Shown: positions 35,675 through 49,900, numbered from the stretch's first letter. The stretch is DNA of 64,000 nt from Welwitschia mirabilis (GCA_051453625.1 JBOZIK010000001.1:268738302-268802301); one strand, 5' to 3'. Program-made: numbers and translations. Notes: generated from the sequence alone by a model not told the origin.

Positions 35675-36900
35675 GAAATATTTAATAATATTATTGACTA
35701 CTGATAAATGAGGATCAACCCTAGAGGGCAGTGAATAGGACTTTTAAAGTTCTATCTCCTTGTTCTTCATGACCTGTAAAATAATAGATATAGAGTAATA
35801 CTGAAACAAGGTGTTTAATGATGGATATATATCACCCTTTAGCTTTGTAGACCCCTTGTCCTAGTTGGCATATATTCACTCTTCAAAAATGGTTTTCAGG
35901 CTTACCAAGTAACCTTCCACAACCAATAAGGATTTTATGGCTTTTCCTCAAGCAAGAAAGAATGAAAGAGAGAATGATGCACTACTGCATAGATGTGATC
36001 TCTATGGTACATCAATCTTCTTTTCAAGAAAATGATATGATGCAAGTACAACAGAAATCTGAACCTTATCAGAATGTTCAGATGTGCTAGTAGAAGGTAT
36101 ATCAGTGCTTGTTCAATATTTTATTTGACAAGAGTAGTGTCAGTACCCTCTAGTATTTAGAGGAAAGATTTTATACTTGAAATATATCATATGACCGTTT
36201 TCTCAAAGGGAAATGAATCGTTGTAATTTTCTGAAGAACCATTGCGCTTTTGCTAAAGAATCGTTGTGTTTATAATAGTTATATTTTTCCATCTCGACCT
36301 TTTGGTATATTCGGTTGACCACAAATGTGGTCGCCCTTATTCTAATGTTTGGTTGCCCTTGCTTATTGTAGATTTTCTCAGTACAGAATATGACCCAAAA
36401 GTGGTCGCCCCTATACAAATACATGGTCACCCTTCATTAGGTTGTCCTTATCATTTCTACCTGTTCGACCTTATGAAAGGATATTCCTGGTAGAATGCAG
36501 TCACCCAATATCATTTTATGCAGTTGACCAGAAATCACCTAGTTCATGTTCTAATGATTCTTGTAAGGTCGCCCATATAGTTACGGTCAGTTGCCTGTAC
36601 TACTACCAGTAAGATTCTTACTGTGTGTTGTGCAGTTACCCGTATGAATATCTGTGATTATTCATATTTCTATCAGGTTGGATTTCACTGTGTGTGTTTC
36701 GGTTGCCTATATGAATATCTTTAGTTGCCCGTGTTATGATGGTGGCCATCCATGTGTTAACTGATCTTCTTTATGTTGTCAATGTTTAGTCACTGGGTAA
36801 ATCATGTGTGGTTGCCAGCTTATGAAGCAGTATTATAGTTCTTGAACATGCGATCGCTTGATCTTATAATTGAACATGCTGGAAGTTACCTGCACAAAAG
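35675..36900. repeat. less AT-rich block with GGTCGCCC-like motifs
   Basis: From about 36295 to 36890 a short motif recurs every 20-60 bases: GGTTGACCAC, GGTCGCCCTT, GGTTGCCCTT, GGTCGCCCCT, GGTCACCCTT, GGTTGTCCTT, GGTCGCCCAT, GGTTGCCTAT, AGTTGCCCGT and others. Opposing short frames at 36203-36493 run through it and are not convincing genes. It resembles the U3 region of the Copia LTR at 4905-5275 in kind, not in sequence order. It may be an LTR or satellite-like fragment of another element; identity unknown. Confidence 0.55.
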
Positions 36901-39900
36901 ACTAACTTATAAAAACTCATTAACTTAATTAATGATAATGGGTTCTCAATAATTACATTTATATTACCAATTTAAAAAGTAATTTAATGACTTATTTATT
37001 TAAATCAAGTTGTAGTAAATGCCTAAACATCACTTTTTTGATTAATTGGAAGTTGTTATTATCAATAATATTTTAGTTCTCTTTATTAAATTCTATAGAT
37101 ATGCTCTTAAGACTTGAAGCCTTAAATTATAACATACTAAAGTGGTCACCTTTGCATTATTCTTCAATAATGGTGCTCTTAATTAAGCTAATATGTTCAC
37201 TATTTAAAACTCTAGAAATAAAACCAATAATACTATTACATTTTTCATAATTAAATTCTTTTGAATTTAGGACTTTTTTAAAATGTTTAATTAGAATATC
37301 CAAAATATATTAAGGATTAGAAAAGTTTTTTATTTTTTAAAATTCATTTGTTGATTTGATTATAATTTTTCTTTCTTTTAAGAAATCCAAAAAAGTTTTG
37401 TAGTTGTAATCTTGAACTCTTTGTGAATACACTTTGCTTTTAATAAGAATACTTTCAACATAATATGAGTCCCATTTTTACTAAAAATATATTATTTTGA
37501 CTAACTTGTCCTAAGTTATTAAATTAAAAGGAGTAAGTTAAATGTTCTCATGAAGGTCTAAAATTTTCTTCTTAATTTTATCACAACCAAATATTTACAT
37601 TTATCTTGCGTACTCATAAGAAAAAATAGCTTTTTTGGCTTTTTTTTTACCCCAAACCTATAATTTAGCTTTGGTTCATTAATATATTTAACATAATGTT
37701 TCTTAAGAAGTGGCTTAGAATTTCATATCCAAAATGAAAATTTTTCATCTACACTTTTAAAAAAAATTATGTTCATGTAATAAAGGTTTTATTCTTGTTG
37801 CTAGTAAGTACTAGAGTAAGCTATCAAAGTAATTAGAGAATGATTTGATAATGTAACATTTTAACAAACATGAAAAGAAAAATGATTACTCCAAAATAAA
37901 ATTGATTATATACATATAACATATTAAAGTAGCTCATAATAACTACCTCCCTTTTTTACATATTATTTTAGGTATAAATAGGATGTTACATGTAATCTGA
38001 TTTAAAAACTACATTACCTAAATAAAATTAGTCCTTGAAATTTATTAAACTATCTAATTCTAATGGTATTAAAGATATGAAATGGCCTTTAGTTTTATTA
38101 TTTACATCCTTAAGGTTATTAAAGGCTGTATTAAATATTCAAAAGACTTTAAAAAGCATAGATACCAATTCTTATCATAGATTATTTCTATCATGTAATT
38201 CATTAGAATCATAAACTAAGAAATTATTACATGACTTAATTTTAAGAGTTTAGTCTTTTATTAACTAAATGATTAAGATGTTTATCATTAATGATAATAT
38301 ATACATCATCATTTCCTTCACCATTATTTTTTAAAATTAAGAAATTATTACTCCTAAATTGAATGAGAATTAATGTTAATGACTTCAAACAAAATATTAA
38401 CTTTTTTAAAATAAGAAAATTAAAATTCTTAGAAGTATCTCTAATCATTAAACCAACATTTTTCATTAGACTCTATTATTATGGCATTTAAAATTCTAAA
38501 AAACTAAAATTATGAAGAAATAATTTTGGAGTTATTGATCATATGTAAAACTAATATACCTTTAAAACTATTAGTAATCTCTACATCCATATATTTTCAA
38601 GAATTGCAAAACATTTACAAATAAAATATTTATAGAAACCTTTATTATTGTGTTAGAAATCTATATTGTTGGATGTAAAATATTTTCATTTAATGGTATT
38701 TTCAAACACTTTTTTAATGTCCTCTAATCATCTAAAAACAATATTCATTAGTAAGTAAATTTTTTCATTAATTATTAACATAGCTCTTTGTGAAGAGTTT
38801 TCTACTTGTATGTAAACCTTATTTCCAACTCCATTAATTTTTTACAACATACTATGATTTTATTTAACAGTAATAGAAAATGCCAATTTTGTGATTTTTT
38901 GAAATTCTTCTACATTAATTCCATTTGTTTAAGTCAAGATATCATATTCGTAATTCTTTTTTAGGTATTGAAATTGTAAAAACCAATCATTTTCTTTATG
39001 ATAATAATGATAAGAATTAATAACATTACACTAAATTATTGATTAAGTAAAAATAGAATCTCTAGTCTCTAATTGAAGAAAGAATTTTCTATTTTCTAAA
39101 TCATTTTGCTAATTAATAATTTTAATGTTCATCTAAGTGAAAGCATCGTTTATTCACACAAAAATTTTTTAAGAAGATTAACAATCTCAAGCTAGATTTT
39201 TTTTAAACTAATGATAAAATTGTTAATTCCAACATGCATAAAAAGAAATTAAATAACTTATCAATAATGTCTAGATTAAATTTCCCTAGATGTGCTATTA
39301 GTAATACATGCTTATGCATGAATGTATGAATGATAAGCACTTAGTTGATAGAATATTTATTTGTAAGACTAGCCAAGGAAAATTTCTATAAATGATGTTG
39401 GAGATGCCTAGCAACTAGTACATGGTGAAATAATAAGAGTTATATTTGCACTAAGAAAGATAATAAATAAGGTAAGTAATCTAAAACTTAAATAAAAATG
39501 GATCATAAGACTGTTCAAGAGTGTAATACTTAAAAATTTCATCAAGAAGGATGAATTAAATTGTATTATCGATCATTTCACCTTTGAAATTAGCCATTAT
39601 AGTTCTTTTAGAGTTATTGTTAGTAGTCATAGTTTACACAATAAGAGCTAGAAAAATAATAGTTAACAACTTATGAATAATAAGGTAATTTTCTTGTAGA
39701 TGGAATTTATTCTCCCATTTCATACAAAAGTTAATAACTAATATTTTAAATATACTAATCTTAACAATTTGATTGATAAAACTATTTGCTCAAATAAACT
39801 CAAGAACATCTAAAGATTAAAAATAGATTAAATCATTTATAAAACATTATAAAATTTTAAAATAAGATAAAAATAACATTTAAAACAGATAATGATGAAA

Positions 39901-41025
39901 AATTATTCTAAAAATTTTTTATAATTTCAAGTAAATAAATTTATAACTTACAAGAGCATTCTCTTTATTTATATATTATAGGAGAAAATTTCTAGCAATA
40001 ATAGCTTGTGATTTAATATTATATTAGTAGACCTATACTTTTTCCTAATCAATTTTAGGTCAAATCATGATGACTAATTTTCTTAGGAAAGGGGAAACTC
40101 AAATTCATTTGTATGTAAATAACTCCATAATTAGGGAGGCATTAACTATTATTTCTCTTAACTCCTTTTATGTGAGTTGCAAGTATTAGTAATGGCTTTA
40201 AGAGAATCATAATGGTTGAAAATTCGAAACATTAGGCTATTATATACACATCATGATACATTTTATTCAAGTTTTAGATTAATTTCCTTGGTCATTACCT
40301 TTTTTAGTACACATCAAATTGAAATTTATATATCATGGACTAGTTGATAGGCATGTTTGACATTATTATTAAAAAATTTTCTTATTTAATATTACAAACA
40401 AAGGTTCCATTAACCAAGCACTTAGCATGATACCTTCATTCATAAGCATGTGTTTTGGATTAAGTATCCATGGAAATTTAATCTAAACTTTACTAATTAG
40501 GTATTCTATTTAATTTCATGAATGTTGAAATTAACAAATTTTCCATTTACTTTTAAAAAATATAATCTAAGATAGTTAAGATTCTTAAAAAAAGCTTCAT
40601 GAGAAAATTTTAGTTTTTCTTTAAAATTACATTAAAAATATTTTCTATCAAAACCTATTTAGAAAAGAGGAAGCCATTGATTAAATGCTAAAACTTTTAT
40701 TTTGCTTAGTAAATAGTTACTTTGATGTTTTAAATCCCTACTACTACTGTCACAAAGAAGATTATTAATTTTTTACAATGTCCATCTCTTAAAAAGAAAT
40801 TGAAATACAGTATGTTAAAAAAAAAAGAAAATTATGAGAAAAATTCAAAAGAATTTTAAAAAACTATAAAACTAACGTATTTATTAGTATCATTTTAAAT
40901 AAAATAGGTAGAAAGAAGGTTTATAGGAAAGTACAAAACCCTCTCATGAAGATTCCCATTCACAACAAAGGGAACATATGGGTTGTTACTAGTAAATATG
41001 ATGTTCAAAAGGGTGAAGGATGGTA
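36901..41025. other. AT-rich DNA without recognisable genes
   Basis: About 4.1 kb with no recognisable domain, RNA gene or terminal repeat. Open frames are short and of extreme A/T composition. Confidence 0.5.

Positions 41026-41084
<59 letters not shown>
41026..41084. repeat. (TTA)n microsatellite
   Basis: About 19 uninterrupted TTA units. On the minus strand it reads as a run of Asn codons within a 137-codon open frame (40895-41308), which I do not consider a gene. Confidence 0.95.
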
Positions 41085-41086
<2 letters not shown>

Positions 41087-41309
41087 AATAATAATAAGAT
41101 TGGTTGAAATTTCCATTAAAAAGAAATGATTTTTTCTCCTCAAATAAAATCCTATACATCTGTCGATGTATATTTCCAATCTAAGAATGAAGGTTTCCTT
41201 AGATATTTCATCTATAAATCCTTTTACTACACTTGATAATATAATTAATGTAGAGAATAATAATATTCTTGTAGACATCATGATTTCACTTATGAGTAAT
41301 GACTCCATA

Positions 41310-43020
41310 GCTATTTATTCATGCTTATAGTTTCCTAGAATATAAGAAAGCTTATTGATAGGATTTGGCCAAAAAATAGAAAAGGAGTTAAGATTCTTTT
41401 TAATGATTTTAATTTTATTCTTTTACAAGAATTTAGAGTTTCATTTGACCTTATGAGTGTTATTTTTACTCAATTTATGAATGTGTATTTACTTATTTCT
41501 AAAAAGCACAGTGAAGGGAAAAGTGGTGCATGTATAATCATGAATAAGAAATAGTACATGTATCATCAAATAGTTTTATCCTAAGATTGCTTATCATTGA
41601 GTTTCATTTCTAAATGTAAAGTTATATCACCTACAAGAAAAATATTAAGAATCTATATTCTTAATGATTTTTAAAATATGATCATGCTTTCAATTCACAG
41701 CAGAAGAGAAGGATATACAATAGCAGATAATCCATGGAATATAAATCAATGTTATAAAGTTGCTAAAATGAAAGAAATACAAAACCACTCACTCTTATTT
41801 GTAGGCATAGCCTAGCACATTAATTGGTAAAGCTAGACTTGAGACCACTTAAATAGTCAATCTCATCATAATGCATGAGAATTACACTAAAAGGCAGGAT
41901 ATCCACTTGTGATGTAATGTAAATAGGAAAAGTAATTATCAATTAAGAATACAACACACTCAATAGGACACATAGTCATCCCTTGTGATATAATTAAATA
42001 ATAGTACTATTGCACACTTCCTAGGAGGCATAGTCATTAATGGTGTGAAGTAAAAATTCTCCACTTCAAAGGTGAAGGATTAAATCATGGTGTAGATTAG
42101 TTAAGGAATCTAATAATAAATAAATGTATAACGCAATCCATTAAATCCATAATGTTAAGTAAATTCTAAGTTGGATATTCTAAGAGCATAAGTATTACAC
42201 CATTAGTAAAATTAAGCTTAGACATTATACTATTTGGTAGTTTACATTAAAAAAAGAAAATCACAACTTAGACATAAAACAAGACAATGTGTTACAAATA
42301 GCAAAGCTAATTATAAGGACAATAGAAGTTCACATGAAATATAGCAGGCCATATGTATCATAAATATGTATCAGTTTTAAGTAATAATAGACTTGAGAAT
42401 ATCCATTATGAAAAGAAACGAAATATAAAGAAAAAAAATAAATGCTGATGTGATATGAAGATCATCAAGATACCATGCATCATCATGCTGAGTCATCTAC
42501 ATGTCAAGCATACTTAGAACAAGGTTGTACATTTATATCAAAGAAGATCCTAATATGTACCCATCCTCCAAGACATGAGAAGAATTAGTATCATGAATAG
42601 AGAGTAGAAATGTGGATATAGAGCCTCATTTTCATAGCCACATAGCCCCTTTTACCTAGGATTTTCAAAAATTGCACTACCTTAGGAAAGATTAGTTGGT
42701 TAGCATATAAACACTATAGCTCATTATAAAGCACATTAAACAATTCTATAAGTGATTTATGAAGGACAACATTATGAGAAGCACCAAAAATTTCCCAATT
42801 AGTTAACAACAAGCCCTGAACATAATAAAAGATTCAATGTAGATAATTATTGCTAGCATTTCTTGAAGATGTAATATTTTCAAAATGTAAAGGGATGCAT
42901 TGCCTATCAACATTTTTAATGGCCCTTCTATTCCTAATGACCTTGCTCAAGAAACGATTTCTTTCATCTAACTACTTATCCATAGCACATATTAGTAATT
43001 TGTCTAAACTAAATGTAAAT
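41310..43020. other. AT-rich DNA without recognisable genes
   Basis: No domain is seen. Between 41805 and 42050 there are loose repeats of an AGGCATAG … TTGTGATGTAAT-type segment (for example AGGCATAGTCATTAATGGTG and ACACATAGTCATCCCTTGTG), possibly part of a decayed LTR. Confidence 0.4.
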
Positions 43021-43090
43021 ATATAATTATGTATATATGTATATGTATATATACGTGGTTGTGTGTGTGTATGGGCATGTGTATATGTAA
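43021..43090. repeat. mixed (TA)/(TG) microsatellite
   Basis: Runs of GTATAT and TGTGTGTG form a simple repeat. Confidence 0.8.
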
Positions 43091-43429
43091 ACTAATAACC
43101 ATTACTTTAACTAAAAACATAAACAATCATTAAAATGATTAATCATACTAATATATATAAAAGTCTATATTTCTATAAAAATATTTAACTACACTGTATA
43201 TACATTTATGTATTTTTAAAAGGCTCCTTCTACTTGATAACCCATTTGAGATCCCATAAAAACAAAACTTTTTTATATTATTTGGGTTTCCCCTCCTAAG
43301 TTCTTTCCCTTCCATTATTTCTTTAACTACCAAAAAGAAATCACCACTCCTCTCACTGCTAGCATCCTCTTCTTTCTTTTCCTGTTTCTAAATAAAATAA
43401 TTCACCTCCCACTAAAAATTAGTCTTCAC

Positions 43430-44400
43430 TTTGTCATGTCTCTCTTAAAAAAGAACCCCTCACCCCTGCTGTGTCATCCTTTTGTAGCGTTAGGGCTCAT
43501 TCCATCTAAGACGTTAGCCCCACGTATGACGTATCCTAAAGAAAACAGAGGGTGAGAAAAGCTTAGAGATATAGTATGGTATGCATGGCAGTGGAATAAA
43601 GGCATGGCCAGCAAACGCACAACACACGGCTGCCCATTTTAAAACTGAAACCATGTAGTTTGTAATGCACAATTTTATTCAGTTTCATTTACATTTATTT
43701 GGCTTTGGCTGCGTTTTCTCTCAAGCAAAATCAGAAGCTACAGAAAATGAGTAAGCGGTTGTACCATACACAGTGAGAAGGCATCTTGTTAGCTCTCATG
43801 AAAACAATCATAATTCGTAGATGAGAAGGCATCTTGTCTTGGGCCCCTTAATGACTGAAGAAAACTGGCTACAGAATAGACACACAGAATGTAGCGTATG
43901 TGTGACTACTGCAAAGGCAGAGCAATAAGAAAAGCGGTACATATTTGAAACTATGATTTCATTAATCCCAAAAAAACAAAAACTTCTATGATATCTTTCT
44001 TATTATGGTGCAAATAGGGAATGGAAACTATATTGACATGGATTCTCTATTTGTCAGTAAAAATTACAGAATTACCTTCATAGAATAGATGATTTCGTTC
44101 AGGATTATCCCTTCACAACTTTCAAAAACCCAGCCGAGCAAGTGGTTCTGCGGGAAATGATCTAAGCCTCTGCAATAGGCCACTCTCTTCTCCTTGAAAT
44201 AAATTCTAAGGTCCTTCACTTATGGCATCTGCGGAGGTCGCAACACTTTGTCTGATAACTCTCGCCAAGGTGGAGGTTATTCATTTACCACCTCCTTCTG
44301 TATAGACCACCTTCAACATATGCTTCCTTTCCTTTTTTAATCCTTTTCAAGCGAGGTCACTATTAAGGTTTACATGGCGGTGGCAGGCTCACAATTACAA
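43430..44400 (-). pseudogene. GC- and CpG-richer island, candidate host gene fragment
   Basis: This is the only stretch of the window with normal gene-like composition and frequent CpG. On the minus strand two overlapping reading frames look protein-like. One (44064-44219, 51 codons to a TAA) contains KDLRIYFKEKR and GLDHFPQNHLLGW. The other (44122-44280) contains TLARVIRQSVATSADAISEG, one stop, then LLQRLRSFPAEPLARLGF. About 370-390 bases beyond the first stop are two AATAAA signals. This fits the last exon and 3' untranslated region of a minus-strand gene, intact or broken, but I do not recognise the protein, and no upstream exon is identified. A plus-strand short frame (44222-44305, MASAEVATLCLITLAK…) overlaps. 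It could also be a non-coding transcript or promoter. Confidence 0.4.
43674..43699 (-). terminator. two polyadenylation-signal hexamers
   Basis: AATAAA occurs on the minus strand at 43694-43699 and 43674-43679, downstream of the candidate exon. In AT-rich DNA such hexamers arise by chance, so the support is mainly positional. Confidence 0.35.
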
Positions 44401-46229
44401 GACAATAGCAAGTTCTCATTCAATAAGTATTAAAATAATCTAACGGAGTGACAACTTTCACATCCAAAAGATTACAAATTGGTTGGTGTCACTCTAATAT
44501 ATTTATTTATATCTATAAATTTATATAATTATACTCTACCTAAAATCACCACTGGTATGTAACACAATTTTTTCCACCTAAGTATCCAACAAAGTTTCCA
44601 ACAGCATGAATAACATTATTTGATAAAATTTTCCAAAAATCATGATTAACACCTGCTTTACTATATATTATAGAAATATTTATAATTATATATTATATAA
44701 TATCTAAAATAATATGTATAACATATATAGACATCTATAAAATAATATACACATGTATGTATTTATTTAATATCTAATATTTAACATGTGTTTACTAAAG
44801 GATAACTTGGCCATCATTTAAATCATTTGTACTAAATGTTTAACATAGATCTCTTCAAAAACTACATTTTGGCAGGTTTATTCCTATTTTAGTACTATCT
44901 TCAACAAATTTTGAGTTTCAATAATTCCATAAATTAATACCTCCAGAGAAAATAGGAACATGTATATTTAATTTGGTAACTTTTATTAGACCAAAGAATA
45001 TGTGTTCTAAGAGTTACATTTTCATAAAGAAGAGATACAATGTTAACATAAAACACATAATTAACTACACTAAGGATATTTTTTGAAGGTAACTCTAAAG
45101 AAATAGACATATTCAAAGAATTTTCATGATAAGTTAAAGAAAAAAATTCAATTCATAAGTTAAAAGAAGAATAATGAATGAGAATGTCTTTTACTACATC
45201 CTTATGTTATGTTAAGAATCTTGTTTACTTGCTCTTTAATCATCCCCTATTTTATGATTCCAGTTCTCGAAATAACACATGCATCAAAATTGTGATGCTT
45301 ACTTGTGATCCAAAATGTTAGGTTGTCTTTCATGCAATGAAAGTAGTGCAAGGAGGTCTAGTTAATTTTAATGATTATTTATTAATTGCAAGTCATCTAG
45401 TAATATAATCTAAGCTATACTGAACAAATTAATAAAATCTATAATATCCATATTAACCTTGCATGTAAGGTATTTCTAAACCTTCTTAAGTATGAATTAG
45501 GATACTACATGGTGATTAATGATATGTTACTATACAAAACCTTTATCCTTCACATCTAGATTGGTCTCTATGCAATAGTTATTTAGAACTTGTTGCTACT
45601 CAAGAAACTAGATTTTCATCATGTAATATTAGATTGCATACTTACACAAATTCTCTATGAAAGCTAAATGTATATCTAATACATTTTGACATATCATCCA
45701 TTCAATTCCATTGATTCACAGTTCACATTAGTGATATAATGCTTTAGGCGTAAGGAAAGTTAATAATTTCAATTCACACACCTAAAGAATGCCTTTTAAC
45801 ATCATAAATCAACATTAGTATGAAGGTTACTATTGTCTATAACAACATTCTACAAAAATAATTGCCAAATTGATATCTTTCTATATTCTCATATCTTAGA
45901 AATCATATCGAGTTTATAAAAATGTCTCTTAACTTCTCATAAAAATCATAATGTAAAAGTCTAATAATATCATAGTAAAAGTTTCTCAATGATTTGGGAT
46001 GTAAAAATAGGTCCATTCTTCTTGAGGAATATTAAACCATTTTCTAGTTTCATCTCTTAAATAATGAGGTCGGATACTTTTTTAATTTTGTACTAAGATA
46101 TTTGAGGAATAGAATATATTGGATACTTCTCCTTTATATTAATACCTCCTTTGATTTTGTTTAAGTAGAAATTCTATGTTCCTTTTATCTTATTCTAAAT
46201 ATTTTGAAGAAACTTTTGTTTTAAAGTCT
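44401..46229. other. AT-rich DNA without recognisable genes
   Basis: No domain, repeat pair or RNA gene was recognised. Confidence 0.45.
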
Positions 46230-46930
46230 TTTGAATCTATTTAGGATCATAACAAAAAATGCTCTTGATTATTTTATTTATTAAGAAATTAAACTTCATC
46301 ATGAAACCATCCTTTGTCTTGAGTTGCCAACATGATTCTTTTCTATGAATTTTCCATTATGATTGCAGAAAAATTATAAGTGTATACTATTAACTAATAA
46401 ATAGCTTTAGCTTCTAAGGGCACCATCTATACTTCAACTAGTATAATATTATATTGTATCTCTCTTTTTACTTTTAATTCCTCCAATAAGAATAGATTAT
46501 GAAGTATTTTATTTCTTTCCTAAGATTGATTGAATAGTAGCATGATAGAGTGTCTTTTAAATTTTCCAAGATAAAATAGATTCCTTCTTACATTTGGTTT
46601 TTAGGAAAAATAAGGCTTTATTCTACTTGTAGCTCTTTAATAAATGCATTTCTCTTATTTGTAGCTGCAAGAGAATTTTAGAAAAAATTATTTATAAAAG
46701 GAAATTATTTTCAATTGGTTCTTTCCTCAAGTTAAACTATATTCATTATTATGCATACCACACACCATGACTTTGGTATTTTGTACATCTACTATTATTC
46801 CTAAATGCTAGTAAAAACCATTAACAATGTTAAGCATTTGTTATTATTCATGATTTGAGTTTAAAATTAAAACAACATTACCATCAAATCCTAAAAGAAA
46901 TACACTAATAAAATTCTACTCTTACACATA
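46230..46930 (-). pseudogene. non-LTR (LINE) reverse transcriptase relic, C-terminal half
   Basis: One minus-strand frame keeps the order of motifs after the LINE RT active site, interrupted mainly by stops. It has VFLLGFDGNVVLILN (near 46.9 kb; the YADD box reads FDGN), NIVNGFY-HLGIIVDVQNTK with VMVCG (thumb motif SKTKVMVFG, 46757-46790), then ISFYK, stop, FFLKFSCSYK (the YKYLG motif, near 46.68 kb). Near 46.43 kb PLEAKAIY and near 46.33 kb LATQDKGWFHDEV follow, typical of the region beyond RT. Upstream RT and endonuclease were not identified. It is an old, truncated, inactive copy. Confidence 0.65.
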
Positions 46931-49900
46931 TAGATAATTGATTTATCTTAAAATTTTCACTATAAAATGTTTTATACATGTTCCCATGAATCATGAGAAG
47001 TATAATTGATAGATGAATAAATTAAAAATAAAATAACCAAAGTCATTTTTCAAATAAGGGAAAGTGCTCACAACTAAAAGTTAACCATGATAAAATCAGG
47101 TACATCCTCATCAGTAGAATCATAAAGAATAATAGGCAAAATCATCATTAATGCTAATAAAACCAAAATGATTTGTAGGTAAAGTGAAAATGTGAGATTA
47201 AAAAAATGATTTTTATATCATAGAATTAATTATAAACATCAAATTCATAGAGGAATTATATTTGAATCCACAAAATAAATCTAGGGAAAACCTAAAACTA
47301 TGTACAAAAAAGTGAAATATTTAAATGGAAGAATAAAATTAATGAAGAATGTAATATTTCTATCAAAAATAAAAAATGTGAATTAGATGAAATAATTACA
47401 AGGCTAATAAGAATAAAGTGGATGTTTTAAATAAAATTTAGTTTGCATTGTGAAGCATAAATACTTTGTAACAAATGTTTATGGAATGAAAATATAAAAA
47501 TAGAGAAAATCAAACTCATAAAAATAGTATGTACACTATTTATAAATACATACACTAACACAATGTCATCTCCATAGGGAAGAGCAAAGTTAAGATTGAG
47601 AAAATGAATGAAACCATTAATTAAAACTTTTAGATCCCATGTTAAGGTTTATTAAATAAGTTTCTTAGATTCTAATACAGTAGAGTAAAGATAACATTAT
47701 TATGTAACAAATCAAATACATAAAATAAATTATTGAGTAATATAATTTTGTTAACTAAATAATATGAAATAATTTTAAAAGTTAAAGAAATAGATAACAT
47801 TGAAAAGTACCAATAAAATTAAGGTATTTTCATTTTAATTATTATAGTGTATTACATTTGGCTTAATAATACATGATCAAGTGTTACTTATTCAGTGAAT
47901 AGATTAGTAAAATGCATGCATTTACCAAATGAATATCATAAATAATAAGCATTTTGGAAACTCAATTATATATTAAGCATTTTGATATATAAAATCATGT
48001 TCAACAAAGGATAAGAAGAATTAAGTTACAACATAAATCTTGATTAAGAAATAGCCAAAGATAGAACCTTCATTAAATGTTTCATGCTCCATTATTATGG
48101 GAATACAATATCCTTCTTAAATTAGAAAAATAGAATATTAGATTTTCAAACTTAGTATATAAGATTTTAGACTAGAATCCATTGGAAATTTTATGAATAC
48201 AAAAGAAATCAAAGTTGTTTCTAAATAAGAAGAGAAAATGTTTCAACAAGTGAAATAATTCTTCTTAGAGCATCTTATAAAATTCTATCTAAGGCTCTAG
48301 CTTTAGGACTAAAGTTTCTTATTTCAAAAATAATTTAACTACAAAAATAAAACCTTTGCAAAAGAAAGATTCATCCTTAACAATTTTATTAAATCTTATA
48401 AAAGATTGAGATAAATTAAGTTATCTAATCAAAGCATAGCCTTTTTAAAATCAACAAGAAGGATTATGATAGAATTTGTTATTAATTTATCTAAATAGTA
48501 CTAATTAAATGGGACTTATAAAAAATACTAGAGTTTCTTAAAATGCTATTTGTTGAGGATTTCTTCATTATTATTATGAGTAGATTATATTCCTATTCTT
48601 AGTTATTACATTACTTAGTTATTAAAGTTTGATTGTAATACCTTACCTATATGATTTAGTAGCCTGTTCATTAAGTTATTTTATTAATTTAGAGAATTCA
48701 TTGATTTTACCTTTCAAAATTAAAAATCCAACTCTATAGATACACTATATAGATGAATCACTTTTCCTTATTCATGGGTCTTAATCAATATAGTCTTATT
48801 TGCATTGTATAATATGTTCTGTTAGAGTTATAACTCACAAATTACTTTGAAAAGTTAACAATTTATAGAAGGAATTTTAATTAAAGCACTTATTACCTAC
48901 TGAAATTCGAGGGAGGGGAAGAACCTTTTCACTCTTTAGTATTATTTTTGATTTCAAGGTTCAAGATCTTTTTTCTTTAGGTGATCACGAAATCAATTTA
49001 AAAAGATTAGTGTTTAATTCCATAAGTCTATTACTCTTATTGGATAAGTGTTGTTATGCTCTAAGTTTTTAACTTCTTATCACATATGTTTTTCTACTTC
49101 TTTGAAACCTTTGAATATATATATTTTTTATAATTGAAAAATGGATTTTAATATTATCAGTTTTCTTTCACTGTTAAAGATAGTTTTTCTACAATGGCTC
49201 AATAAGTTTATCATAAACCTAATAATGTAGTAATGTGGGGATTTCATTTTATCTCTCATCAAGGAAAAGGCATGGCTTCTAAATATATAGTAAGAGATTA
49301 TGAAGGGACTAAGGCTTGAAAAATATTAGTTAGGTATGTTATCTTTATGAAAGAATAATAGGGTAAAGATACATGAAAATGAATTATTTTCTTCATCATG
49401 AATTGAATTCAAAAGCTACAAAAACAAGGGATTATTCTTATCTTCAAGCCATTTAGGTTTCTTTTTTGTATTTTATTAAAAAGTCTTACTTTAAATAAAA
49501 ATAAAATATTTTTGAAGAAAATTCATTATGTAACTCTTGGTTTTACTTTCCTAATTATTTTTTTAACCATATATTAACTTCCTAACTTAGTAATTTAGAT
49601 ATGATGTATTTGAAAGACATTTGAATGTTTAACACCTTTAAGTATCTAGATTAAAATTGTATATTATTCTAATTCTATCTTATAATAGATTTTATCCTAG
49701 GATAAAGTATTTACGAACTTATATTACTTTGAAATGCAACTTTATTAAGAAGCTATCTATTTTGGTAAACTTATAATGATGTAATGGTAAGGCCTTTATA
49801 CCTTTTTTACTTTCATGTGCTACTCTTATTTTCTTTGTAGTAATTTAAAGATCTACAAAATTTAGAAAATTTGAACATCAAGCTTGATAATCAAATTTCA

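Noticed and set aside
36203-36493. Two overlapping 75-codon frames on opposite strands
   Set aside because: They run through the motif array and show no domain; one may only be a by-product of its richer composition.
40895-41308. 137-codon minus-strand frame with a poly-Asn run and a hydrophobic start
   Set aside because: The Asn run is the (TTA)n microsatellite, and the rest has no recognisable domain and AT-driven composition.
44222-44305. 27-codon plus-strand frame MASAEVATLCLITLAK…
   Set aside because: Too short, and it overlaps the better-supported minus-strand frames; kept only as a remark in the island entry.
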